From positions 1 through 64,000 of the forward strand of contig JAFYHS010000018.1 of NCBI GenBank assembly GCA_017539045.1: a DNA stretch of 64,000 bases. The letters run 5' to 3'. This DNA is from Bacteroidales bacterium (GTDB lineage Bacteria; Bacteroidota; Bacteroidia; Bacteroidales; F082). The position numbers were made by a program, and so were the translations under genes. Positions 34,911 to 42,295 of the stretch are shown here, in pieces; position 1 is the first letter of the stretch; every line of letters starts with the position of its first letter. The notes below the pieces were generated by a model. The model made no database searches. It was given only the letters and a program-made list of their open reading frames with translations, and was not told the origin of the DNA.

Positions 34911-37214
34911 TTATTTGATTATGGCCAACCTTGCAAACTTCAGCATGAGCATCTTGACGCCTGATGTGTCGAAGCGGACGCTGGCTTTCTTGTTGGCGCC
35001 TGCGCCTTCGACGCTGAGGACGGTGCCTGCGCCGAACTTGGCGTGCATCACACGCATGCCTTCCTGAAGTAGGTCGGGGTTTGACGGCTCTAAGTTTTGG
35101 GACGCGGCGGGCTGACTGGCGGCAGGCTGGCTGGGCGTAGGTCTCGTCGTGGGCGTGTTCGGGAGGTTGCGGAAGCCATGTTCGCTGAACCGTCCAAAGG
35201 GCTTGCCGCCCACGGGCGAGGTGCCTCTGAACGAGGCCTTCTGCGTCTGTTCGATGAGGCTGGCGTCGATTTCGTCGACGAAGCGCGAACGCTCGCTGAG
35301 GGTGAGGTTGCCGTAACGGTAACGTTGCTCGGCATAGCTGAGTGTAAGCTTGGTCATGGCACGGGTGATGGCCACGTAGAACAGACGGCGTTCCTCTTCC
35401 AGCTCTTCTCTCGTGCTGAGGCTAAGGATGCCGGGGAAGAGGTTCTCTTCCATGCCCACGACATAGACGTAGGGAAACTCCAAGCCTTTGGCGCTGTGTA
35501 CGGTCATCAGGCTGACGTAGTCTTCGTCGGGGTCGTCTTTCTTCATCTCGCTGTCGGTGAGCAGGGCCACGTCTTCCATGAACTGCACCAGGTCAACGCG
35601 GGCGGTCTCACCCGTGGTCTCGTCCACTTGGCGGTCGCTGAACTCCATGATGGCATTGAGCAATTCCTCCACGTTCTCGACCCTCGATACACCTTCCGGC
35701 GTGTCGTCTTCCTTCAGCACCTTGATGAGGCCTATGGTGTTGGTGATGTGCTTGGCCAGTTCGAAGGCGTTCATCTTGGCCTGCAGGGTTTGGAAGCTCT
35801 TGATCATCACCATGAAGTCGCGGAACTTGTTGACGGTGCCCATGTTGAAGTCCTGAGGAAACACGTTGCTCTCCATGCACTTCCAGATGCTCGTGCGTTG
35901 TTCGTTGGCCGTGACCATCATGCGTTCGATGCTGGTCTTGCCGATGCCACGGGCAGGGTAGTTGATGATGCGAAGCAGCGCCTGTTCGTCCTCAGGGTTG
36001 ATGACGACGCGGAAGTAAGCCAGCAGGTCCTTAATCTCCTTTCGGTCGTAGAACGAGAGGCCGCCATATATCTTATAAGGTATGTTCTGTTTGCGCAGCG
36101 CCTCTTCCATCGAACGTGATTGGGCGTTGGTGCGGTAGAGGATGGCGAAGCTCTTGTTGGGCAGGTGGCGCGTCATCTTGTATTGGAAGATGCTGTTGGC
36201 CACCATGGTGCCTTCCTCGGTGTCGCTGTTGGCGTGGATGAGGCCGATGAGTTCGCCTTTCTCCTTGTCGCTCCACACCTTTTTCTTGATCTGGTCCTTG
36301 TTGTGCGCGATGACGGCGTTCGAAGCGTTGACGATGTTCTGGGTGGAGCGGTAGTTCTGTTCCAACCTGATGAGCTTATAGTCGGGGTAGTCGTTCTTGA
36401 AGTTGAGGATGTTCTGGATGTTGGCGCCACGGAAGGCGTAGATGCTCTGGGCGTCGTCGCCCACCACGCAGAGGTTCTCGAACAGTGCCGCGATGCGCTT
36501 CACGATGAGGTATTGGGCGTAGTTGGTGTCCTGATACTCGTCGACGAGGATGAACTTGAAGTGGTTCTGGTATTTGTATAGTACGTCAGGGTTGTCACGA
36601 AGGAGGACGTTCGTGAAATATAAGATGTCATCGAAGTCCATGGCGTTGGCGCGATGCAGGCGTTCGTTATAGAGCTTGAACAGCTGTGCGATCAACGGTT
36701 TGTTCGATTTGCGGTCGGTCTCTTGGATTTCGGGGTCGTTGGCGTAGTCCTCAGGCGAATAGAGGCTCGACTTGGCCGCCGAGATACGCGACAGCACCTG
36801 CTTGGCAGGGTAGACTTTGGTGTCGAGGTTCAGGTCCTTAAGGATTTGGGTAATAAGTGCCTTGGAGTCGTCGGTGTCGTAGATGGAGAAGTTGGCCGTG
36901 AAGCCGATCTTCTCCGCCTCGATGCGTAGGATGCGGGCGAAGATAGAGTGGAAGGTGCCCATCCAAACGTTGCGCGCGTCGCTGGCGTTGACGAGTTGCA
37001 TGATGCGTTCCTTCATCTCGCGGGCGGCCTTGTTGGTGAAGGTGAGGGCCATGATGCTGAAGGGGTCGACGCCCTCCTGAATCATGTAGGCGACGCGGTA
37101 GGTGAGGGCGCGGGTCTTGCCCGAGCCGGCACCGGCAATCACCATCACGGGGCCTTCTATAGTGGTAACGGCCTCTCTTTGAGGCTCGTTGAGGTCATTC
37201 AATAAGTCGATCAT
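34911..37214 (-). CDS. UvrD/PcrA-type 3'-5' DNA helicase
   Basis: Superfamily 1A helicase for repair and replication-conflict resolution, 767 aa. Motifs in order: Q motif LNEPQREAV; Walker A VIAGAGSGKTRAL (I); LTFTNKAAREMKER (Ia); ILVDEYQDTNYAQ (II); VVGDDAQSIYAFRGA (III); RLEQNYRSTQNI (IV); LMTVHSAKGLEFPYVYVVG (V); EERRLFYVAITRA (VI). The C-terminal 110 residues are Pro/Ser-rich, then a Tudor-like segment (GMRVMHAKFGAGTVLSVEG), as in PcrA. I start at the ATG at 37214 (MIDLLNDLN), just downstream of the -7 box; the longer frame reaches into the tRNA-Lys. Confidence 0.94.
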   Translation of the reverse strand: MIDLLNDLNEPQREAVTTIEGPVMVIAGAGSGKTRALTYRVAYMIQEGVDPFSIMALTFTNKAAREMKERIMQLVNASDARNVWMGTFHSIFARILRIEAEKIGFTANFSIYDTDDSKALITQILKDLNLDTKVYPAKQVLSRISAAKSSLYSPEDYANDPEIQETDRKSNKPLIAQLFKLYNERLHRANAMDFDDILYFTNVLLRDNPDVLYKYQNHFKFILVDEYQDTNYAQYLIVKRIAALFENLCVVGDDAQSIYAFRGANIQNILNFKNDYPDYKLIRLEQNYRSTQNIVNASNAVIAHNKDQIKKKVWSDKEKGELIGLIHANSDTEEGTMVANSIFQYKMTRHLPNKSFAILYRTNAQSRSMEEALRKQNIPYKIYGGLSFYDRKEIKDLLAYFRVVINPEDEQALLRIINYPARGIGKTSIERMMVTANEQRTSIWKCMESNVFPQDFNMGTVNKFRDFMVMIKSFQTLQAKMNAFELAKHITNTIGLIKVLKEDDTPEGVSRVENVEELLNAIMEFSDRQVDETTGETARVDLVQFMEDVALLTDSEMKKDDPDEDYVSLMTVHSAKGLEFPYVYVVGMEENLFPGILSLSTREELEEERRLFYVAITRAMTKLTLSYAEQRYRYGNLTLSERSRFVDEIDASLIEQTQKASFRGTSPVGGKPFGRFSEHGFRNLPNTPTTRPTPSQPAASQPAASQNLEPSNPDLLQEGMRVMHAKFGAGTVLSVEGAGANKKASVRFDTSGVKMLMLKFARLAIIK

Positions 37215-37233
37215 TGTAGTATCTTTGGGTTGG

Positions 37234-37241
37234 CAAAGATA
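37234..37241 (-). promoter_or_regulatory. -7 box for the UvrD/PcrA gene
   Basis: TATCTTTG on the minus strand, 20 bp before the ATG; it abuts the tRNA-Lys terminator. Confidence 0.65.
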
Positions 37242-37243
37242 AC

Positions 37244-37274
37244 AAAAAATCTCCGACCAAGTCGGAGATTTTTT
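37244..37274 (-). terminator. Terminator of tRNA-Lys
   Basis: AAAAAATCTCCGAC-CAA-GTCGGAGATTTTTT, a 14-bp perfect stem. It ends transcripts of the upstream tRNA on the minus strand. Confidence 0.9.
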
Positions 37275-37280
37275 GTTTCT

Positions 37281-37356
37281 TGGTGACCCGGCTGGGGCTC
37301 GAACCCAGGACCCCAACATTAAAAGTGTTGTGCTCTACCTGCTGAGCTACCGAGTC
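37281..37356 (-). tRNA. tRNA-Lys (TTT), CCA encoded
   Basis: Cloverleaf on the minus strand: acceptor GACTCGG pairs with CCGGGTC (one G-T), D arm with GGTAGCTCAGC, anticodon loop with TTT flanked by a CAACA/TGTTG stem, T arm GGGTTCGAGCCCC. The 3' CCA is encoded (37281-37283). A TACTTTTG box at 37403-37410 is the probable promoter, and a strong terminator follows. Confidence 0.96.
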
Positions 37357-37364
37357 ATCGCGCT

Positions 37365-37393
37365 TCCCCCTTTTAAGGGGGTAAGGGGGGATT
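37365..37393. repeat. REP-like CCCCCTTTTAAGGGGG element
   Basis: CCCCCTTTTAAGGGGG followed by TAAGGGGGGATT. It lies between the tRNA-Lys gene and its -7 box. Related copies are at 39792-39827 and inside a gene at 24765-24791. Confidence 0.7.
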
Positions 37394-37402
37394 AAGCGGC
37401 TG

Positions 37403-37410
37403 CAAAAGTA
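37403..37410 (-). promoter_or_regulatory. -7 box for tRNA-Lys
   Basis: TACTTTTG on the minus strand, 47 bp upstream of the mature tRNA 5' end. Confidence 0.5.
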
Positions 37411-37452
37411 CTACTTTTTTCGTTATGACTAGCTTTCAGCCCCAAATTTTTT

Positions 37453-38070
37453 TCATTCGTCCAACAATCCCTTGCCCTGACGAATGATAACAATCTCATT
37501 GTCAGTACAATCCACAACGGTACTCTCCTCATTTTCACCTGCGCCACCGTCGATGACGATGTCCACCAGGTCCTTGTAACGGTCGTGGATCTCCTCGGGA
37601 TCGGTGAGATAGGGGTTGATTTCGTCTTCCTCGTCGGCCAATGATGTGGTCATGATGGGGCTCCCAAATTCTTTTACGATGTTGGTGATGATGGGCTGGT
37701 CAGGGATACGGATACCGATAGTCTTCTTCTTGCTCTGGAAGATGCGCGGGATGTTATTGTTGGCCTCCAGGATAAAGGTGAATGCTCCCGGCAGGTTGCG
37801 TTTCATCATCTTGAAGACGTCGTTGTTGATGGGTTTGGTGAACTCGCTCAACATGCTGAGGTCGTGGAAGATGAACGAAAAGTTGGCCTTCTCCTTGCGG
37901 ATGCCCTTGATCTGGCAGATGCGCTCGAAGGTGCGCGGGTTGTTGATGCAGCCTCCCAAGCCGTACAAGGTGTCGGTGGGGAAGATGATGGTGCCGCCGT
38001 CGGCCAAGCATTCCAGGATCATCTTGACGTAGCGAGGGTTCGGATCCGTTGGGTAGAGTTTGAGTTTCAT
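37453..38070 (-). CDS. Sua5/YciO/YrdC-family protein
   Basis: 205-residue protein of the YrdC-fold family, whose members make threonylcarbamoyl-AMP for the t6A modification of tRNA or are the related YciO type. The conserved nucleotide-binding start is visible as LADGGTIIFPTDTLYGLGG, followed by RICQIKGIRKEKANFSFIFHD and TIGIRIPDQPII. Length and motifs look closer to YciO than to full Sua5 (no C-terminal Sua5 domain), so true TsaC activity is uncertain. The ATG at 38070 fits the family start. The -7 box at 38091-38098 is 21 bp upstream. Confidence 0.88.
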   Translation of the reverse strand: MKLKLYPTDPNPRYVKMILECLADGGTIIFPTDTLYGLGGCINNPRTFERICQIKGIRKEKANFSFIFHDLSMLSEFTKPINNDVFKMMKRNLPGAFTFILEANNNIPRIFQSKKKTIGIRIPDQPIITNIVKEFGSPIMTTSLADEEDEINPYLTDPEEIHDRYKDLVDIVIDGGAGENEESTVVDCTDNEIVIIRQGKGLLDE

Positions 38071-38090
38071 AGACTTGCAAAAAATTTCGG

Positions 38091-38098
38091 CAAAAATA
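38091..38098 (-). promoter_or_regulatory. -7 box for the Sua5/YciO gene
   Basis: TATTTTTG on the minus strand, divergent from the PurF-homologue promoter 34 bp away. Confidence 0.6.
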
Positions 38099-38131
38099 TA
38101 AAATTGTTGTGCATGGTAAACCAAAAAACAA

Positions 38132-38139
38132 TATTTTTG
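38132..38139 (+). promoter_or_regulatory. -7 box for the PurF-homologue gene
   Basis: TATTTTTG, 86 bp before the ATG at 38225. The predicted transcript starts at about the beginning of the leader hairpin. Confidence 0.6.
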
Positions 38140-38144
38140 CAGTC

Positions 38145-38176
38145 CATCTACGGGTTAGTTCCCGCAGATGTTTTTT
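38145..38176 (+). promoter_or_regulatory. Leader hairpin with T run in the 5' UTR of the PurF homologue
   Basis: Arms CATCTACGGG and CCCGCAGATG pair at nine of ten positions around a 6-nt loop, followed by six T, a G and five T. The shape is that of an intrinsic terminator at the very start of the message, so an attenuator is possible. No anti-terminator was identified. Confidence 0.55.
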
Positions 38177-38224
38177 GTTTTTATGACCTTAATAATATCT
38201 TCAATAACCTAAACTATTACTACT

Positions 38225-39634
38225 ATGGGAGGCTTCTTCGGTACTGTATTAAAGAATTCATGCGCACGCGATTTGTTCTATGGCGTTGACTATCACTCAC
38301 ATCTCGGAACCAAACGTGCGGGCATGGTGACCCACGACGGCGAGCGATTCTACCGCTCGATCCACGACATTGAAAACACCTATTTTCGCACCAAGTTCAG
38401 CGACGAGTTGGGCAAGTTCATCGGCAACAACGGCATCGGCGTCATCAGTGACACGGATGCTCAGCCTATCATCGTCAACTCGCACCTGGGTAAGTTCGCC
38501 ATCACTACGGTGGCCAAAATCAACAACCTGGACGAACTGGTGGACCATTGCTTGGAGAACAAGCAGCATTTCGCCGAGCTGAGCTCGGGTTATACCAACC
38601 CCACCGAGTTGGTAGCCCTGCTCATCACCCAAGGAGAGGACTTCGTCGACGGCATCAAGAACGTTTTTGATAAGGTGAAGGGCTCATGCTCCATGCTCAT
38701 CCTCACCGAAGACGGTGTCATCGCCGCGCGTGACTACTACGGCCGCACACCTATTGTGGTGGGTAAGAGTGAAGAGGGCTATGTGTTGGCTTCCGAGAGC
38801 CATAGCTATATCAACCTCGACTATGCCACTTGCTATAACTTAGGCCCTGGCGAGATTGTTAAGGTCACTTTGGACGGCGTGCAACAGCTGCTTGCCCCTA
38901 GCCCGAAGAAGCAAGTCTGCTCTTTCCTATGGATCTATTACGGTTATCCGGCTGCCGACTACGAAGGCGTCAATGTGGAGGAGGCCCGCTACAACGAAGG
39001 CCGCGAGATGGGCAAGCACGATTATGTCGACCTCGACTATGTCTCCGCCATCCCCGACTCGGGCATCGGCATGGCCTTGGGTTATTCCAACGTGCGTAAG
39101 ATCCCGTACCTGCGTGGTGTGGTGAAGTATACGCCTACTTGGTCGCGTAGCTTCATGCCTGTCAATCAAAGCCAGCGCGAGCATGTAGCCAAGATGAAGC
39201 TCATCCCCAACCGTGCCCTGCTCGAAGGCAAGAAGGTGGCCTTCTGCGACGACAGCATCGTGCGTGGCACACAGCTGCGCGACAATGTGAAGATGCTCTA
39301 CGACTACGGCGCGAAGGAGGTGCACGTCCGCATCAGCTGTCCGCCGCTGCTCTTCGGTTGTCCCTTCCTCAATTTCTCGGCCTCCAAGACGGTCATGGAA
39401 CTCATCACCCGCCGTTGCGTGAAGGAGATCGAAGGCGACGACAACCGCAACATCGATAAATATTGTGACCCGAATTCCAAGGAGTATGCCGAACTCCTCG
39501 AGATGCTCCGTCAGCATGTTGGAGTGGATTCGCTGAAATTCAATACCTTGGACAGCGTGGTGAAAGCCATCGGCCTGCCGAAGTGCGAGCTCTGCACGCA
39601 TTGCTTCGACGGCTCGAGCTACGGGCACGAATAA
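38225..39634 (+). CDS. PurF-like amidophosphoribosyltransferase homologue lacking the N-terminal Cys
   Basis: 469-residue relative of glutamine-PRPP amidotransferase. The C-terminal half has the PRPP-binding loop VAFCDDSIVRGTQLRDN (about residues 338-354) and SGIGMALGYS/PTWSRSFMPVNQSQRE typical of PurF. In PurF the N terminus begins with a catalytic cysteine (MCGIxG) after processing. Here the equivalent reads MGGFFGTVL, with Gly2 at that position, so the glutaminase nucleophile is missing while the rest of the Ntn domain is retained. Possible functions are ammonia-dependent synthesis or a regulatory role; a standard PurF may exist elsewhere in the genome. Similar Cys-less homologues occur, as I recall, in other Bacteroidales. 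Confidence 0.87.
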   Translation: MGGFFGTVLKNSCARDLFYGVDYHSHLGTKRAGMVTHDGERFYRSIHDIENTYFRTKFSDELGKFIGNNGIGVISDTDAQPIIVNSHLGKFAITTVAKINNLDELVDHCLENKQHFAELSSGYTNPTELVALLITQGEDFVDGIKNVFDKVKGSCSMLILTEDGVIAARDYYGRTPIVVGKSEEGYVLASESHSYINLDYATCYNLGPGEIVKVTLDGVQQLLAPSPKKQVCSFLWIYYGYPAADYEGVNVEEARYNEGREMGKHDYVDLDYVSAIPDSGIGMALGYSNVRKIPYLRGVVKYTPTWSRSFMPVNQSQREHVAKMKLIPNRALLEGKKVAFCDDSIVRGTQLRDNVKMLYDYGAKEVHVRISCPPLLFGCPFLNFSASKTVMELITRRCVKEIEGDDNRNIDKYCDPNSKEYAELLEMLRQHVGVDSLKFNTLDSVVKAIGLPKCELCTHCFDGSSYGHE

Positions 39635-39652
39635 AATATTTCGGATTTTCGC

Positions 39653-39682
39653 TTGCCAATCCAAGAAAAGTCCGTACTTTTG
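39653..39682 (+). promoter_or_regulatory. Promoter of the SRP RNA gene (-33 and -7)
   Basis: TTG at 39653-39655 and TACTTTTG at 39675-39682 with 19 bp between them, a full match to the Bacteroidota promoter layout, ending 4 bp before the RNA. Confidence 0.75.
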
Positions 39683-39686
39683 CATC

Positions 39687-39783
39687 GGGTAAGTCTTATA
39701 CGACCAGCTCCCTCTGAAATCCCCCAGGACAGGAATGTAGCAAGGGTAGGAGGTTGTAGCGGTGCGATATGAGTAGCTTACCC
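39687..39783 (+). ncRNA. ffs: Signal recognition particle RNA, small bacterial type
   Basis: About 97 nt. The outer stem GGGTAAG pairs with CTTACCC. The apical SRP domain has CCCAGGACAGGAATGTAGCAAGGG, where GGA and GTAGCA flank the tetraloop as in 4.5S RNA. A T run follows directly, so it is a separate transcript. It scaffolds Ffh in co-translational targeting. Confidence 0.93.
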
Positions 39784-39791
39784 TTCTTTTT

Positions 39792-39827
39792 TCCCCCTTT
39801 TAGGGGGTGGCCGAAGGCCGGGGGATT
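39792..39827. repeat. REP-like CCCCCTTTTAGGGGG element after ffs
   Basis: CCCCCTTTTAGGGGG, then GGCC-GAA-GGCC and GGGGATTA. Between the SRP RNA and mpl. Same family as 37365-37393. Confidence 0.7.
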
Positions 39828-39847
39828 AAAACACAAACCATACCTCT

Positions 39848-41203
39848 ATGAAAAAGGTTCACTTTATTGCCATAGGCGGGAGTGCCATGCACAACCTCGC
39901 CATCGCCTTGCATCGCAAGGGATATGAAGTCACGGGTTCGGACGACGAGATCTTCGAACCTTCCAAGTCGCGCCTCGCCAAAGAGGGCATTCTGCCTCCA
40001 CAATGGGGTTGGTATCCCGAGAAACTCGACAAGACCTACGACGCCGTCATCCTCGGCATGCACGCCCGCATCGACAACCCCGAGTTGGTGCGCGCCCAAG
40101 AGTTGGGCCTGAAGGTGTATTCCTATCCCGAATACCTATATGAGCAGAGCAAGGACAAGACCCGCATCGTCGTCGGTGGTAGCCATGGCAAGACGACCAT
40201 CACCTCTATGATCCTGCATGTGTTGCAAAAGGTTGGCATCGAGACCGATTTCATGGTGGGCGCCCAACTGGAAGGCTTCGACGTGATGGTACGCCTCAGT
40301 GAGACAGCCAAATACATGGTCATGGAAGGCGACGAATACCTCACTTCGCCCATCGACCGTGTGCCGAAGTTCCATCATTATCATCCCCATGTCGCCGTCA
40401 TCAGCGGCATCGGCTGGGACCATGTCAATGTGTTCCCGACCTTCGACAATTACCTCGAACAGTTCCGAATCTTCGTCCGTACCATCGAGCCAGGTGGCTG
40501 CCTCATCTACGACCAAACTGATGTGGAAGCCGACAAGATAGCCCAGGGCGCACAATGCCGCACCTTCGGCTATGGCGTGCATCCTTTCGAGAGCGACGGC
40601 TTGAAGACGACCCTGCTCTTGCCCGACGGCAGCAGGAGGGAAGTGGGTGTGTTTGGCAGCCACAACATGAAGAATATCAATGCGGCACGGTTGGTTTGCC
40701 AGCAGCTGGGTGTCACCGATGCGCAGTTCTATGAGGCCATCGCCTCCTTCAAGGGCGCCGCACGTCGTTTGGAGCTCTTGTTCGACAATGGCGACAACTT
40801 TGTCTTCCGCGATTTTGCCCATGCGCCTTCCAAGGTCAACGCCAGCGTGAAGGCATTGCGTGAGCAGTTCCCAGAGAAGCATTTGCTTGCGGTCTTTGAG
40901 TTGCACACCTATAGCAGTCTCAGTGAGGTCTTCATTGACCATTACCGTGATGCCTTGAAGCTTGCCGACACAGCCATCGTCTTCTACGACCCGCATGCTG
41001 TGGCCATCAAGAAGTTGGAGCTCATGCCCGACGAGCGCATCGTTGAAGGCTTCGGAAGGAAAGATTTGAAGGTGGTGCACAACAAGGCCGAACTTGTCGC
41101 TTTATTAGAAGAAGGCCAACGACACAATGTCATTGGCGCTTTTATGAGTTCAGGCGACTTCAACGGTCTGACGACCGACGATTTGAGGGCGCTTTACGCA
41201 TAA
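39848..41203 (+). CDS. mpl: UDP-N-acetylmuramate:L-alanyl-gamma-D-glutamyl-meso-DAP ligase (murein peptide recycling)
   Basis: Mur-ligase family enzyme, 451 aa, that attaches recycled murein tripeptide to UDP-MurNAc. The N-terminal Rossmann segment is HFIAIGGSAMHNLAIALHRKGYEVTGSDDEI, the ATP site GGSHGKTTITSMILHVL, the middle domain GIGWDHVNVFPTFDNY and the C-terminal domain DFAHAPSKVNASVKALREQFP. The pattern is closer to Mpl than to MurC, and MurC is usually with the mur-fts cluster, which is absent here. Its own promoter was not found; transcription may come from the region around the SRP RNA. Confidence 0.88.
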   Translation: MKKVHFIAIGGSAMHNLAIALHRKGYEVTGSDDEIFEPSKSRLAKEGILPPQWGWYPEKLDKTYDAVILGMHARIDNPELVRAQELGLKVYSYPEYLYEQSKDKTRIVVGGSHGKTTITSMILHVLQKVGIETDFMVGAQLEGFDVMVRLSETAKYMVMEGDEYLTSPIDRVPKFHHYHPHVAVISGIGWDHVNVFPTFDNYLEQFRIFVRTIEPGGCLIYDQTDVEADKIAQGAQCRTFGYGVHPFESDGLKTTLLLPDGSRREVGVFGSHNMKNINAARLVCQQLGVTDAQFYEAIASFKGAARRLELLFDNGDNFVFRDFAHAPSKVNASVKALREQFPEKHLLAVFELHTYSSLSEVFIDHYRDALKLADTAIVFYDPHAVAIKKLELMPDERIVEGFGRKDLKVVHNKAELVALLEEGQRHNVIGAFMSSGDFNGLTTDDLRALYA

Positions 41204-41227
41204 TGACAACTCTGTGTGTCCTTAGCC

Positions 41228-42253
41228 TTATTCTTCTCGTCCGCCTATGAAAACGAATCCCCATCGGGGCATGGCCACCAGTTCGGGGACGGTCTCTCCG
41301 GCAAGCCTTATGTTGCCTACGGCGGTCATCCTTGACGAGAACACCCCATAGCCTCCATCGATGAGCGAAAACTCAGGATCGCCGGCACTGAAGCCGTAGG
41401 TGGCGTCGTTGTGGTAGATGTATTGCATCAATTTCTCTCCGCCTGCAGTGATGTCGACTTCGACAGGATAGTCGCTGATGAAACGGCTGACCCCTTGGAT
41501 GAGGCTGTCGTCGCCGACAAACTCTTTCAGCTTCGCGTAAAAATTCTCGGGCCGATATGTGAAGACATAGCAATCGCCGTCCATGTGTTTGGAGAGGTAC
41601 TCGTCGGTATAGGTGCCGATATCCCACGAGAAGGTGCGGGGTATGGTGTCGCCATCGGGAGTGCGTTGCTCTTTGAAGGTGAACGCCATGGTGACTTGAT
41701 AGATGCTGGCGTTGGCGGCGGGCCGAAACAGGAAGGGACGGTTGGTGCCAAAGTACTCCTTCGAGAAGTTCACGCCCAGGCTTTGCACACCGAACCCGCC
41801 GTTGCCCACCATATCGGTCTCGGTGGTCAGGACGCGGTCGGGTAGGACGGCTTTGAGGCGGTAATGGTATTGCGCTCCCGATCCATTGTGGTTGAGGGGC
41901 TCGGCGGTATAGTACAGCTTTTGCGAGGGTGCATAGAACAAGCCTTCCTGTTTGTTGTGGATGGTGATGGTGTCGAGAACGATCTCGCGGACGGAGTCGC
42001 CGTTGCGGTATTCGACGAGACGGACGTCGAGTCGGCCAGGGTAGTTGCTCGAGTCGGGGTTGGCTGCAGCCAGATAGGTGTCGTCGGGAGCGTAGAAGGC
42101 ACGGGTGATCTTGACGTAGTTGGTGTCGGCGCGGGCGTCGAGCAGACCATAGACGATGGGCATCTGCTTGTAATCGGCAAAGATGTCGATATCGTTTGAG
42201 CAGGCGGTCGAGAGCGCCGCAACGACTAACAAGATAAACCATCGTCTTTTCAT
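41228..42253 (-). CDS. DUF4249-like lipoprotein (cassette 2)
   Basis: 341-residue exported lipoprotein. The signal MKRRWFILLVVAALSTAC gives a lipid cysteine at residue 18. The body has the DUF4249 pattern: ADYKQMPIVYGLLDARADTNYVKITRAF near the N terminus, then YHYRLKAVLPDRVLTTETDM and many beta strands. DUF4249 lipoproteins often accompany TonB-dependent receptors; no such receptor is in this window. It follows the T9SS gene at 42296 by 42 bp and is convergent with mpl, so it is the last gene of cassette 2. Function unknown. Confidence 0.78.
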   Translation of the reverse strand: MKRRWFILLVVAALSTACSNDIDIFADYKQMPIVYGLLDARADTNYVKITRAFYAPDDTYLAAANPDSSNYPGRLDVRLVEYRNGDSVREIVLDTITIHNKQEGLFYAPSQKLYYTAEPLNHNGSGAQYHYRLKAVLPDRVLTTETDMVGNGGFGVQSLGVNFSKEYFGTNRPFLFRPAANASIYQVTMAFTFKEQRTPDGDTIPRTFSWDIGTYTDEYLSKHMDGDCYVFTYRPENFYAKLKEFVGDDSLIQGVSRFISDYPVEVDITAGGEKLMQYIYHNDATYGFSAGDPEFSLIDGGYGVFSSRMTAVGNIRLAGETVPELVAMPRWGFVFIGGREE

Positions 42254-42295
42254 CTTTCCACTTTTCCCCTGTTTAGATTTCCTTTCGTGGTAGCT

